NCBI RefSeq assembly: GCF_001187785.1
Contig: NZ_CP012154.1
Coordinates: 428,501 to 492,500 of the forward strand
Direction: 5' to 3'
DNA length: 64,000 nt
From: Wenzhouxiangella marina
Lineage (GTDB): Bacteria > Pseudomonadota > Gammaproteobacteria > Xanthomonadales > Wenzhouxiangellaceae
Shown here: in pieces, positions 44,834 through 54,392 of the stretch
How positions within the stretch are numbered: the first letter of the stretch is position 1
Layout: each line of letters begins with the position of its first letter
Notes under the pieces: generated by a model
The model's input: the letters and a program-made list of their open reading frames with translations, nothing else
What the model was told of the DNA's origin: nothing
The model's database searches: none
Translations under genes and position numbers: made by a program

Positions 44834-46159
44834 TTGCCAAGCAAGCACCCGTCCCGATCCTGCCATCGAAGCCGGGGCAAGACCCTCGGCGTGCCGGAGC
44901 TGATCGCGATCGCGCTCGGTGGCATGGTCGGCGGTGGCATCTTCAGCATTCTCGGGATCTCGGTGGCCCTGGTCGGCGTGTACACCCCGCTGGTCATCGC
45001 CATCGGGGGAGTGCTGGCCGGCCTGGCCGCCTATTCCTACATCAAGCTCGGCGTGTTCTTCCGCGATGAGGGCGGCGCCTATTCCTTCTTCAAGCGGAGC
45101 TTTCCGGCCTCGCCGTTCGCCGCCTCGCTGATCGGCTGGTGGGTGATCTTCGGCTACATCAGCACGCTCGCGCTCTACGCCTATACCTTCTCGTCCTACG
45201 CGATCAGCGGCTTCGGTTTCGCCGACGACGAGCCGGTCAGGAAACTGGTGGCCGGCGGGATCATCCTGGTCTTCACGCTGATCAACCTCTGGAGCGTGCG
45301 CGGCATGGGCCGGATCGAGGATCTGATGGTCTACACCAAGCTGGTGATCCTCGCGATCGTGTCCTTCGTGCTGATCGACAACGGGGAAGCCTCGCTGCCG
45401 ACCCTGCTCGAGGGACAGGCGCCGGTGGGCCTGTTGGCGGTCCTGATCGTGGCCGCCCTGACCATCGTCGCCTACGAGGGCTTCGAACTGGTGATCAACG
45501 CGATCGAGGAGATGGATACGCCGGAACGGAACATTCCGCGCGCAATCTACGCCGCGATCGTTCTCGCCACCCTGATCTACCTGGTCATCGGTGTCGGTGC
45601 CATCCTGGCCATTCCCTTCGACGAGCTGATCGCCAACAAGGAGTACGCGCTCGCTGCGGGCGCCGAAGGCATCCTCGGCGACTGGGGCACGGAGCTGGTG
45701 ATCATCGGCGCCCTGCTGGCCACCAGCAGCGCGATCAGCGGGACGGTCTTCGGTGCTTCCCGACAGATGGCGGCGATCGCCGATGACGGGTTCATGCCTT
45801 CACTGCTTGCCCGGCGATCCGGCCACATTCCCGTGGCGGCGATCGTGTGCATGTCATCCATGGCCTTCGGACTGATCCTGATCGGCAACCTGGAGATGAT
45901 CCTCGAATTCGGCAGCATCACCTTCCTGCTGGTCTCGCTTCTCATGGCCTGGGCCAATCTCAGAATGCGCGATCGCACCGGCGCATCGGCGCCATTGATC
46001 TGGCTGGCCCTTGTCGGGCTGCTGCTCGGCACGGTGCTGATCCTCTACTATGAATGGACCAACGAACCACGGCAGCTGATCTTCATCATGGGCCTGTATC
46101 TGGCGCTGACCGTTTCGGCCAGGCTGTTTTCCAGCGACCGGCGTTCCCATCGCCGGTAG
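44834..46159 (+). CDS. APC-family amino-acid permease
   Basis: A 441-residue inner-membrane transporter with about 12 hydrophobic segments. It has the first-helix signature IALGGMVGGGIFSILG, AAYSYIKLGVFFRDEGGAYS, IVAYEGFELVINAIEEMDTP (helix 6-7 loop), ERNIPRAIYAAIVLATLIY and FGASRQMAAIADDGFMPSLL. This pattern fits APC superfamily amino-acid/polyamine permeases; substrate is not evident. The start is a TTG at 44834, so initiation is likely weak, or a downstream start is used. Confidence 0.88.
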   Translation: MPSKHPSRSCHRSRGKTLGVPELIAIALGGMVGGGIFSILGISVALVGVYTPLVIAIGGVLAGLAAYSYIKLGVFFRDEGGAYSFFKRSFPASPFAASLIGWWVIFGYISTLALYAYTFSSYAISGFGFADDEPVRKLVAGGIILVFTLINLWSVRGMGRIEDLMVYTKLVILAIVSFVLIDNGEASLPTLLEGQAPVGLLAVLIVAALTIVAYEGFELVINAIEEMDTPERNIPRAIYAAIVLATLIYLVIGVGAILAIPFDELIANKEYALAAGAEGILGDWGTELVIIGALLATSSAISGTVFGASRQMAAIADDGFMPSLLARRSGHIPVAAIVCMSSMAFGLILIGNLEMILEFGSITFLLVSLLMAWANLRMRDRTGASAPLIWLALVGLLLGTVLILYYEWTNEPRQLIFIMGLYLALTVSARLFSSDRRSHRR

Positions 46160-46162
46160 CGA

Positions 46163-46924
46163 TCAGGGCAGGGGGCGCGCCAGTTTCAGGGGATGGGTTT
46201 CGAGTTGCCGTCGGGCGGCTTCGCCAGCCAATGCGTTCGCCACGGTTTCGAGCGCCGTCAGGCGGGCATGGCGCTTGGAGTTGGCGGCGATCAGTGTCCA
46301 TGGGGCAGCGGGTGTGTCCGTGCGCTCGAACATTTCCTCGGCGGCTTCCGTGTACTGGTCCCACTTGGCCCGGTTCCGCCAGTCCTCATCGGTCATTTTC
46401 CAGGATTTGTAGGGGTCGGCGAGCCGCGCCTCGAAGCGGCGCAGCTGCTCGTCGGGGGCGACATGGAACCACAGCTTGCGCAGGATCACGCCGTCGTTGA
46501 CCAGGCTGGCCTCGAACTCGTTGATCTCGCGATAGGCCTGGCGCCAGCGCTCGGGGCTCGCGAAGCCTTCGATGCGCTCGACGAGGACCCGGCCGTACCA
46601 GCTGCGGTCGAAGATCACCAGCTCACCGGGTGATGGCACCTTGGTCCAGAAGCGGTAGAGATAGTGCTTCTCCTGCTCCCAGCGTTCCGGGGCACCGATT
46701 CGATAGACCTTGTAGCCGCGCGGATCGAGGCGCTTGACCAGGCGCCGGATGGCGCCGCCCTTGCCGGCCGCGTCCATGCCCTCGATGTTGACGATCATCC
46801 GGCCCCCGTCGCGCAGCACGGACTGCTGCAGGCTGAGCAGATCGTACTGCCAGGCGTCCAGTTCCCGCCGGTATCGGTCCTTGTCGACGTCGACCTCCTG
46901 GTCGAGTTGCTCGAGTCTTGCCAT
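46163..46924 (-). CDS. ppk2: Polyphosphate kinase 2 family protein
   Basis: PPK2 enzymes phosphorylate nucleoside mono- or diphosphates with polyphosphate. The 253-residue, single-domain protein has the Walker A motif NIEGMDAAGKGGAIRRLVKR, the lid region GAPERWEQEKHYLYRFW and the Walker B motif VIFDRSWYGRVLVERIEGFA. Downstream, KSWKMTDEDWRNRAKWDQYT matches the short PPK2 class. Direction of the reaction (GDP, ADP or AMP as acceptor) cannot be decided here. Convergent with the APC permease gene, three bases between stops. Confidence 0.93.
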   Translation of the reverse strand: MARLEQLDQEVDVDKDRYRRELDAWQYDLLSLQQSVLRDGGRMIVNIEGMDAAGKGGAIRRLVKRLDPRGYKVYRIGAPERWEQEKHYLYRFWTKVPSPGELVIFDRSWYGRVLVERIEGFASPERWRQAYREINEFEASLVNDGVILRKLWFHVAPDEQLRRFEARLADPYKSWKMTDEDWRNRAKWDQYTEAAEEMFERTDTPAAPWTLIAANSKRHARLTALETVANALAGEAARRQLETHPLKLARPLP

Positions 46925-47049
46925 GGGCTGCTCCCTGCCGGACAGAGATCCAGAATAGCAGCGAAGCGGGCATCGAAATGCCGGCGTAACAAGAACCGGC
47001 TACACTGCCGGGCGCGATTGCTTGAAACCACACCAAGGGACCCACGCCG

Positions 47050-50000
47050 ATGTACGCTCCGTCGCTCAAGTCTTGGCTGCTGATGGCCACGCTTTTCCTG
47101 TCCACCACTGCGCTTGCCGGGGCGCCCATTCCCTGGTTCGACGAGGACTTCGTGACCTTTGCCGGGGCCGGCTTCTCCGCCACGCCGGCGGCCGGTCAGC
47201 TCGACTCGAATCAGTGGCGAGTCCAGGGCCTGAGCGATGGTCCGGGCAGCTTCGGTGGCGAGTTCACCTCGGGTGACTTCGCTCGCGGAGCGACGACGGG
47301 GGGCGCCAGTAGCGGTGGTATCTACGCCCTCAGTACCGGAACGGCGATCGCGCTCGGTGCGCAGCCGACCGGCGCTGATTTCACACCGGGCAGTTTCGAC
47401 CTGCGCATCGTCAACAACACGGGCGACACGATCGAGGCGGTGGACATCAGCTACCTGATCTGGACCTACAACGACCAGCCCCGCGCCAATTCACTCAATT
47501 TCGAGTACTCGCTGGACGACAGCAACTGGACGCCCGTGCCCGGCCTCGACTACACCAGTCCGGAAGCGTCCGACGGCAGCCCGGCCTGGGTCAGCACGCC
47601 GCGTTCGACGACCCTGACCGGCCTCGGGCTGGCTGTCGGCAGCCCGCTCTACCTGCGCTGGACCAGTGACGATGTGTCCGGCGGCGGATCGCGCGACGAG
47701 CTCGGCATTGGCGCTGTGCAGGTCGATATCATTCCGCCGCCGACCCTGCTGGCCAGCAAGACCGGGTCGGCCTTTGCTCGTGTGGGTGACACCATCACCT
47801 ACAACCTCGAGATCAGCAACGTGGATGCCACCGAGACGGTGACCGATGTCGTTCTTAGCGATCTCCTCCCCGGCAACGTGAGCTACGTCAGTGACACCAG
47901 CGGCCTGCCGCTGACCCAGCCCATCCCGGGCATCTACGAATGGGATCTGGGCGATCTGGCGGCAGGACAGAGCTTCAGCTTCGACCTGGTGGTCAGCGTG
48001 AACGGCGGTGCGGCCGGTGATCTGGTCAACAACTTCAACGCTTCCGGCCTGCTGGGCGCGCAGATCGTGACGGCTCAGGCGGAATGGGCCACCACGGTTG
48101 TGCCCGAGGTCAGCATCTACGACATCCAGACCGTGGTCGATCCCGGCGCCGACGATGCCTCGCCGCTGCTCGGTCAGACCGTCTTCGTCGACGGCATCGT
48201 CACCGCCGCGCCGGGCGAGATCGAGAACGGCGGCGTGGCCGTGATCCAGGAAGCCGCCGGTGGCCCCTACAGCGGCCTGGTCATCGATGCCGATTTCGCT
48301 GGCCTGGGTCTGGCTCGCGGGGACGAGATCCTCGTCGTTGGTGAGGTCACCGAGCTGTCCAGCCAGACCCGCCTGGCGGCGAGCCGGGTCGAGCTGCTCG
48401 CTTCGCCGGGTGAGCTGGCGCCGATTCTGCTTCCGACCAGCGATTTCCCGGCCGCCCTGGCGGCGACCTCCGAGCCCTGGGAGTCCGTGTTCATCGAATT
48501 CCAGAGCGTCGAGGTCACCGCAGAGTTGAGCTTCGGAGAATGGGAGTTCGACGATGGCACGGGTCCGGCCGTGGGCGACGACCTGGGCAGCATCACCCTG
48601 AGCCCGGCGCTCGGCGATCAGTACGGTTTCCTGCGCGGCATCGGCTGGTACAGCTTCGGCGCCTTCAAGGTCGAGCCGCGCAACAACGACGACCTGGATT
48701 TCATCGCGCCACTGTTCGAGATCTACGAGATCCAGGGCGAAGGCCTGCGCTCACCGCTGGCGCCGGCCACCGGCAACGGCACGGGTGCGGTGGTTCGCTC
48801 GGAAGACAACATCGTGACCGCGGTGACGGCCGATGCCTTTACCATTCAGATGCCCGACGAGCGCGACTCCAGCGCCATGCCGCTCGCTTCGCGTGGCCTC
48901 TACGTGTACACCGGTTCGGCCCCGACGGTGCAGGTCGGTGACCGGGTCAACGTCCAGGGCGCGGTGGTCGAGTTCTTCGATCTGACCCAGATCGGCTTCC
49001 CGGACGCGGTCGAGATCCTCGATTCGGGCAATCCCCTGCCGACGGCCACCCTGTTCGATGCGGGCACGCCCTCGTCCGATCCGACGACGCCGAGCTGCGG
49101 GGTGAACAACTTCGAGTGCTTCGAGTCGATGCGGGTCACCGTGCCGAACGGTTTCGTCACCGCCCCCAGTCAGAATTTCGTCAGCGATCCGGTGGCCGAG
49201 GCCGTGGTCAGCGCCGGCGGTGACCGGGTCCTGCGCGGCCCGGGCGTGGAATTCCCCGGCCTGGGCGGTGCCTGCCCGGGCTGTCCGGTCTGGAGCGGCG
49301 CGCCCGAGCGTTTCGAGCTGGACCCCGATCGCGTCGGGCTCCCGAACGTGACCCTGGCCGGCGGCACGAGCTTCAGCGCCATCGGTGTGATCGGCTACGA
49401 CTTCGGTGATTACGAACTCTGGCCAACCGAACTGACGATCGACTCGACCCCGCCGCTGCCCGTTCCGGCCCCGGCCTCGGGTCCGACCGAGCTGAGCATC
49501 GCGTCCTTGAATGCGCTCGATCTGTTCGATGACGTCGACGACCCCGATCGTCCGATTCCGACCTGCGACGCTGGCTACATCGCCTCCAACCGCGTCGTGC
49601 TGTCGCCGGCCGAGTACCAGCTCAAGCTGGCCAAGCTGGCGGACACCATCACCCAGGGCCTGAACTTCCCGGACGTGATCGCCCTGCAGGAAGTCGAAAG
49701 TCTGACGACCCTGCAGGACCTGGCCGACGCGATCTCGGCCGCTCGCGGCTTCACCTACACGCCGTATCTGGTTCCCGGCAACGACCGTGGCGAGATCAAC
49801 AACGGCTTCCTGGTCGCCGAAAGCCGCGTCGCGGTCGATGCGATCATCCAGGAAGGCGGCGACGAGTGCCTCAGCTCGGACAACACGCCGCTGCACGATC
49901 GCCCGACCCTGACCCTGGAAGCGCGCTTCATCGCCAACGGCGAGAACTGGCCCTTCGTGGTGATGAACAACCACTTCCGCTCCCTCGGCGGCATCGACTC

Positions 50001-50526
50001 CGATGCTCGTGTCCGGCTCAAGCGTCACGAGCAGGCCCAGTCCGTCGCGGCCCGGGTTCAGGCACGCCAGAGTGCCGATCCCCTGCTGCCGATCATCCTG
50101 GTCGGCGACAAGAACGCCTTCCAGTTCAGCGATGGCTACGTCGACCTGGTCGGCCTGCTCAGCGGCACCTCGGTCGAATCGGAGAACCTGGTCAACCTCG
50201 AGAACGCCGGCGTGCCGGGCTTCGACCCGAGCAATCAGGTCATCCCGTCCCTGGTCAACCCCTTGCTGACGCTGCCGGCAAGCGAGCGCTACTCCTTCAT
50301 CTTCCAGGGCGTGGCCCAGACCCTCGATCACGCGCTGCTCAACCGTGCCGCCGAGCTCTACTTCAGTAATTTCGGTTACATGCGCGGCAATGCCGACTAC
50401 TGGGAAGGCTTTGCCGAGGACGAGCTGTCGGTGGCGCGCTCGTCCGATCACGACGGTTTCGTTCTGGTGCTCGAGCCAGGGCGTGACATCGATGCCCTGT
50501 TCGAGGATCGCTTCGAATCGCCCTGA
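47050..50526 (+). CDS. Large secreted endonuclease/exonuclease/phosphatase-fold protein (ExeM/NucH-like)
   Basis: An 1158-residue exported protein, resembling ExeM/NucH extracellular nucleases. A signal peptide (about 1-24) is followed by a beta-rich region, a DUF11-like domain (about 238-330: AFARVGDTITYNLEISNVDA), OB-like YhcR-type domains (about 360-620), then the EEP nuclease domain (about 815-1145) with IASLNALDLFDDVDD, VIALQEVES, FVVMNNHFRSLGG, VGDKNAFQF and ARSSDHDGFVLVLEP. It ends DIDALFEDRFESP, an acidic/aromatic tail seen at the ends of exported proteins in related bacteria. Likely substrate is extracellular DNA. A strong terminator follows. Confidence 0.88.
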   Translation: MYAPSLKSWLLMATLFLSTTALAGAPIPWFDEDFVTFAGAGFSATPAAGQLDSNQWRVQGLSDGPGSFGGEFTSGDFARGATTGGASSGGIYALSTGTAIALGAQPTGADFTPGSFDLRIVNNTGDTIEAVDISYLIWTYNDQPRANSLNFEYSLDDSNWTPVPGLDYTSPEASDGSPAWVSTPRSTTLTGLGLAVGSPLYLRWTSDDVSGGGSRDELGIGAVQVDIIPPPTLLASKTGSAFARVGDTITYNLEISNVDATETVTDVVLSDLLPGNVSYVSDTSGLPLTQPIPGIYEWDLGDLAAGQSFSFDLVVSVNGGAAGDLVNNFNASGLLGAQIVTAQAEWATTVVPEVSIYDIQTVVDPGADDASPLLGQTVFVDGIVTAAPGEIENGGVAVIQEAAGGPYSGLVIDADFAGLGLARGDEILVVGEVTELSSQTRLAASRVELLASPGELAPILLPTSDFPAALAATSEPWESVFIEFQSVEVTAELSFGEWEFDDGTGPAVGDDLGSITLSPALGDQYGFLRGIGWYSFGAFKVEPRNNDDLDFIAPLFEIYEIQGEGLRSPLAPATGNGTGAVVRSEDNIVTAVTADAFTIQMPDERDSSAMPLASRGLYVYTGSAPTVQVGDRVNVQGAVVEFFDLTQIGFPDAVEILDSGNPLPTATLFDAGTPSSDPTTPSCGVNNFECFESMRVTVPNGFVTAPSQNFVSDPVAEAVVSAGGDRVLRGPGVEFPGLGGACPGCPVWSGAPERFELDPDRVGLPNVTLAGGTSFSAIGVIGYDFGDYELWPTELTIDSTPPLPVPAPASGPTELSIASLNALDLFDDVDDPDRPIPTCDAGYIASNRVVLSPAEYQLKLAKLADTITQGLNFPDVIALQEVESLTTLQDLADAISAARGFTYTPYLVPGNDRGEINNGFLVAESRVAVDAIIQEGGDECLSSDNTPLHDRPTLTLEARFIANGENWPFVVMNNHFRSLGGIDSDARVRLKRHEQAQSVAARVQARQSADPLLPIILVGDKNAFQFSDGYVDLVGLLSGTSVESENLVNLENAGVPGFDPSNQVIPSLVNPLLTLPASERYSFIFQGVAQTLDHALLNRAAELYFSNFGYMRGNADYWEGFAEDELSVARSSDHDGFVLVLEPGRDIDALFEDRFESP

Positions 50527-50549
50527 TTCAGGCGCTCATGAACGATCTC

Positions 50550-50580
50550 GCGGCCCGGTCTTCCGGGCCGCACTTCATTC
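50550..50580 (+). terminator. Terminator after the secreted nuclease
   Basis: GCGGCCCGG and CCGGGCCGC form a perfect 9-bp stem with a TCTT loop, followed by a T-containing tract. It starts 24 bases after the stop codon. Confidence 0.75.
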
Positions 50581-50661
50581 TGCCGGGGCTGACTTGGCGC
50601 CGTTCCGGCGGTAGGATGCAGCGCTTCGGAGAACGTTCGACGAGCGAGGAGCTCATCCCCA

Positions 50662-51342
50662 ATGGCAAAGGAATCGATCGAACGGGCCGTGGTGCTGCTG
50701 TCCGGCGGCCTGGATTCGGCCACCGTGCTGGCGATGGCCCGCGATCAGGGCTTTGAGTGTCACACCCTGTCGGTGGACTACGGGCAGCGCCATCGCTCGG
50801 AGCTCGAGGCCTCGCGCCGCTTGAGCGAATCACTGGGTGCGCGATCGCATCGGGTGGTGTCCGTGGACCTGCGGGCCATCGGTGGCTCGGCCCTGACCGA
50901 CGACATCGACGTGCCGACGGAGATGGGTGAAGGCATCCCGGTAACCTACGTGCCTGCGCGCAACACCCTGATGCTGGCCCTGGCCCTGGGGCATGCCGAG
51001 GTTCAGGCGGCTCGGCATCTGTTCATCGGCGTCAACGCCGTCGACTATTCCGGCTACCCGGACTGCCGGCCACAGTTCATCGCCGCCTTCGAAGACCTCT
51101 GCAGCCTGGCCACCAAGGCCGGTGACGAGGGTCAGCGCTTCGAGATTCACACGCCGCTGATTCACCTGAGCAAGGCCGAGATCATCCGCCAGGGAACGGC
51201 GCTGGGAGTGAATTACGCCGACACCATCTCCTGCTACCAGGCCGACGAGCAGGGTCGCGCCTGCGGTGTCTGTGACTCCTGCCGACTCCGCAAGGCGGGC
51301 TTCGAGGACGCGGGCATCAAGGATCCGACGCGCTACGTCTGA
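50662..51342 (+). CDS. queC: 7-cyano-7-deazaguanine synthase
   Basis: QueC converts 7-carboxy-7-deazaguanine to preQ0 with ATP and ammonia, a step in queuosine biosynthesis. The 226-residue protein has the PP-loop [66 protein letters not shown], and the zinc ligands [20 protein letters not shown] in the C-terminal region. No queD or queE is adjacent. Confidence 0.97.
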   Translation: MAKESIERAVVLLSGGLDSATVLAMARDQGFECHTLSVDYGQRHRSELEASRRLSESLGARSHRVVSVDLRAIGGSALTDDIDVPTEMGEGIPVTYVPARNTLMLALALGHAEVQAARHLFIGVNAVDYSGYPDCRPQFIAAFEDLCSLATKAGDEGQRFEIHTPLIHLSKAEIIRQGTALGVNYADTISCYQADEQGRACGVCDSCRLRKAGFEDAGIKDPTRYV

Positions 51343-51423
51343 GCCTGCTGCGCCCTGCCAGGCCAGGTTGCCTGCCAAGGGGACCCGGCGCTAGAGTAGG
51401 GCCGAGTCAGAGGGAGCCTGAAC

Positions 51424-52559
51424 GTGAAAACCATCCTGAAGTGGGGAGGGCGCGCCGTGCTGGCGGTCCTGGGCCTGGTCGCAGTCGCGCTGGTCGCCGT
51501 TTTCGGTGTCAGCCAGTGGAAGCTCGACAAGGAATATGCCGTGCCGGCCGAGGTGCTGGCCCCTACTAGTCCAACCGTAAGTATTGCCTCATTCAGGGCT
51601 CCGGACGGATTCGCCTGCAAGGCAGAGTACCGAAGGCATAGCCATTCTACGTCGAGGTACTTTAACGCCGCAGGCGGATTCGTCCGGAGCCCCCGCAGGG
51701 CTTGCCTCTCAGCGCCCGTGGACTGCGTTGTTGGCGCTCAACGTAGGCCCGGCTACGCACTTCGCGTCAACGCCTTGCCACGAGCGCTGAGAGACAAGCT
51801 GAATGAGGCAATACTTACGGTTGGACTAGTAACGTCGACATGGCCGATCCGGCACTGATCGAGGAAGGCGAGCGCCTGGCCACGATCACCGGCTGCAATG
51901 GCTGTCACGGCCCGACCATGGCCGGCAAGGTCTTTCTCGACATCCCGAAGGTCATGCGTCTGATCGCGCCCAATCTGCCGGCGCTGGCGCAGCAGGCCTC
52001 GGACGCCGATTTCGTGCGCGCGGTGCGCCATGGCGTTCGACGTGACGGTCGCAGCGTGGTCGGCATGCCTTCGGTCGGCCTTCATCACCTCACAGACCGG
52101 GATCTTGCGGCGATCATCGCCTACATCCGGAGCCGGCCCGTCGAAGCGGATGGGACCGATGAGGTCAACGCCTATCGAATCTTCGCTCGACTCGGCATGG
52201 CCCTGGGCCAGTTCCCGCTGCCGGCGGCCGAGATCCAGGCCGGCGTCGAGGCCCTGCCGTCACGCCAGTCGGGTGACCCGGCCGCCCTGGGCGCCTATGT
52301 GGCCGCGATTTCCTGTTCCGATTGCCATGGCACCGATCTCCAGGGCAATCCCCATCTGCCGGCGCCTTCCCTGGCCATCGTTCGTGGCTACTCTCGCGAG
52401 CAGTTCGAGCGGCTGATGCGTGAAGGACTGGCCGTCGGCGGCCGAGAGGTCGGTCTGATGAGCGAAGTGTCGCGGCTGCATTTCAGTGCGCTGACCCAGG
52501 CCGAGGTGGATGGCCTGTATGCCTACCTCAGCACGATGGGGGCGGGCGGATCGGACTGA
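51424..52559 (+). pseudogene. Membrane-anchored diheme cytochrome c gene, split by an inverted-repeat element
   Basis: The 5' part encodes a cytoplasmic start and one membrane helix (residues about 9-30, GRAVLAVLGLVAVALVAVFG) from GTG 51424. The 3' part from 51831 encodes two c-type heme sites, TGCNGCHG and SCSDCHG, with distal MPSVGLHHLTDRDLAAIIAY and SEVSRLHFSALTQAEV. Between them lies a 258-base element. Removing it with one copy of the duplicated TA rejoins both parts in one frame, giving 291 residues. As it stands, the downstream ORF (ATG 51840) has no export signal, so heme attachment in the periplasm is unlikely. The insertion therefore probably inactivates the gene. Confidence 0.88.
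51569..51826. mobile_element. 258-bp MITE-like element with 32-bp perfect terminal inverted repeats
   Basis: The ends are perfect inverted copies over 32 bases counted from ACTAGT at 51565 and back from 51830 (start ACTAGTCCAACCGTAAGTAT). There is no transposase. The interior is two nested hairpins: GGGCTCCGGACGGATTCGCC pairs with GGCGGATTCGTCCGGAGCCC (near 51595-51615 and 51671-51691), and CTTGCCTCTCAGCGCCCGTG pairs with its near-complement near 51775-51797. The CTAG at both ends with a TA duplication suits IS630/Tc1-type mobilisation in trans. It interrupts the cytochrome c gene. Confidence 0.88.
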
Positions 52560-52577
52560 GCTGCAGCTCGGCTCGGC

Positions 52578-53492
52578 TCAGTACTCGCGGTTGACCATCT
52601 TCCGGCCCAGCCAGAGCAGGGCGGAGGTGTCGCCGGAGAGTTCCGACAGGGCGCTGGCCGCGACGCGGCTGAGTTCATCGATGCGCTTGCGGGCGGCTTC
52701 CACGCCGAACCGGCCGGGCCAGCTGGCCTTGTCGTGCGCCTCGTCCGAGCCGGCCGTCTTGCCGATGACGCCCGTCTGACCTTCGATGTCGAGCAGGTCG
52801 TCGCGAATCTGGAAGGCCAGACCGACGGAGTCGGCGAAGCGGCGCAGGGCCTGGACCTCCGTTTCGGGCAGCTCGGGGCGGGCGGCGGCGGCCATCATCA
52901 CGCTGGCCCGGATCAGGGCACCGGTCTTGAGCGCGAACATTCGTTCCACGCTGGCCGGCTCCGGTGACTGGCCTTCCATGTCCAGGTCCAGGGCCTGGCC
53001 ACCCGCCATGCCCCTGGCGCCGCAGGCAGAGGTCAGTTCGCGGATCATGGCCAGGCTGATCTCGGGGTGCGCGACCTGCGCCGGGTCCCTGGCCAGGCAT
53101 TCGAAAGCCAGCGCCTGCAGGGCATCGCCGGCCAGGATCGCCAGGGCTTCATCGAAGGCCAGATGGGTCGTGGGGCGTCCGCGGCGCAGATCGTCGTCGT
53201 CCATCGCCGGCAGGTCGTCGTGAACCAGGGAGTAGCAGTGGATCAGCTCGACGGCACAGGCCGGGGCATCGAGGGCGTCCAGGGGCAGGCCCAGGGTCTG
53301 TCCGGTGGCGTAGACCAGCAAGGGGCGAAGGCGCTTGCCGCCGTTGAACACCGAGTAGTGCATGGCCTGGCAGAGGCGTTGTTCACCCGGTGCGTCGACC
53401 AGCAAGGCCTCCAGTGCCTGATTGGCGCGCTCGACCAGCGTTTTCGCCCGGACACCGAAGTCCGGCGCCGGGTCGGCGATCGTCGAGCTCAT
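52578..53492 (-). CDS. ispA: Farnesyl/geranyl diphosphate synthase
   Basis: IspA extends dimethylallyl diphosphate with isopentenyl diphosphate to C10 and C15 chains for quinones and cell-wall lipid carriers. The 304-residue protein has GGKRLRPLLVYATGQTLG, the first Asp-rich motif LVHDDLPAMDDDDLRRGRPT, KTGALIRASVMMAA and the second motif FQIRDDLLDIEGQT. The usual xseB-ispA-dxs neighbours are absent; here the gene follows bamD on the minus strand with a seven-base gap. The longer open frame upstream is out of the family length. Confidence 0.95.
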   Translation of the reverse strand: MSSTIADPAPDFGVRAKTLVERANQALEALLVDAPGEQRLCQAMHYSVFNGGKRLRPLLVYATGQTLGLPLDALDAPACAVELIHCYSLVHDDLPAMDDDDLRRGRPTTHLAFDEALAILAGDALQALAFECLARDPAQVAHPEISLAMIRELTSACGARGMAGGQALDLDMEGQSPEPASVERMFALKTGALIRASVMMAAAARPELPETEVQALRRFADSVGLAFQIRDDLLDIEGQTGVIGKTAGSDEAHDKASWPGRFGVEAARKRIDELSRVAASALSELSGDTSALLWLGRKMVNREY

Positions 53493-53499
53493 CGGGGCT

Positions 53500-54327
53500 T
53501 CAGTCGAAGGGCCACAGTCGGCGCAGGAAGCCGGGCTGGCTGTCGCGCATCTGCTGCAGCTGATCGGAGTAGTTGAGTTCGAGCACGCGCCGCGTGTCCT
53601 CGGCCAGGTCCGGCAGGTCGAGCTTCTGGTAGGCGCGTTGCAGCACGTCCAGCGCATTGACGTTGGCGGGTGCGCCCGGGTAGTTCTCGATCACGTAGCG
53701 GGCCCGATTGATCGAGGCGATATAGGCCTGGCGGCGGAAGTAGTACTCGGCCACGGTGATCTCGTACTCGGCCAGCACGTTGCGCAGAAAGACCATGCGC
53801 TGCCGCGCGTCGGCCACGTAGCGGCTCTGCGGGTAGCGCTGGATCAGTTCCTGGAAATCCTGGAAGGCGCGGCGGGCGCTTTCCTGGTCACGGTCCACGA
53901 CCTGACCGGGGAACAGGCGGCGCAGCATGCCCATCGCCTCGTCGTAGTGGACCAGGCCCTTCAGGTACCAGGCGTAGTCGATGTTCGGATGGGTCGGGTA
54001 GGTGCGGATGAAGCGATCGAGCGTGGTCAAGGCGTCTTCCGGCCGACGACCCTGCTGCATCGCGTAGGCCATGTCCAGCTGCGCCTGTTCGGCGTGCCGG
54101 CCGAAGGGATACAGGGTGGTCAGGCGCCGGTAGCGATCGATGGCGGTCGAATAATTGCGACCGTCGAGCGCGGCCTTGGCATCGGCGTAGAGTTCTTCGG
54201 CCGGACGGGTCTCGTCGCGCTCTTCGCGACTGCAGCCGGCCAGGGCCAGGACCGAACAGACAAGCAGCAGGCCGAACAGTCGCCAGTGCTGCCTCGAATG
54301 GGGATGATTTTGCATAATAGTGCGCAT
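53500..54327 (-). CDS. bamD: Outer-membrane assembly lipoprotein BamD
   Basis: BamD is an essential TPR lipoprotein of the BAM complex that inserts beta-barrel proteins. The protein (275 residues; a shorter start at 54315 is possible) has a lipobox LALAGC, then TPR repeats: AEELYADAKAALDGRNYSTA, YPFGRHAEQAQLDMAYAMQQ, YPTHPNIDYAWYLKGLVHYD and QELIQRYPQSRYVADARQRM, ending with LRRLWPFD. It is divergent from rluD, the usual bamD/rluD arrangement. Confidence 0.96.
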   Translation of the reverse strand: MRTIMQNHPHSRQHWRLFGLLLVCSVLALAGCSREERDETRPAEELYADAKAALDGRNYSTAIDRYRRLTTLYPFGRHAEQAQLDMAYAMQQGRRPEDALTTLDRFIRTYPTHPNIDYAWYLKGLVHYDEAMGMLRRLFPGQVVDRDQESARRAFQDFQELIQRYPQSRYVADARQRMVFLRNVLAEYEITVAEYYFRRQAYIASINRARYVIENYPGAPANVNALDVLQRAYQKLDLPDLAEDTRRVLELNYSDQLQQMRDSQPGFLRRLWPFD

Positions 54328-54392
54328 GCGCCGAATTCTAGCAGTAAGCGGCCCCGGCCGTGGGTCCCGACAACGCGCCCCCGAGTGTCGGG

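Noticed and set aside
51571-51858. Continuation of the cytochrome c frame into the inserted element (a 144-residue product).
   Set aside because: Residues after the anchor come from the inverted-repeat element and its hairpins; the heme domain is out of frame with them.
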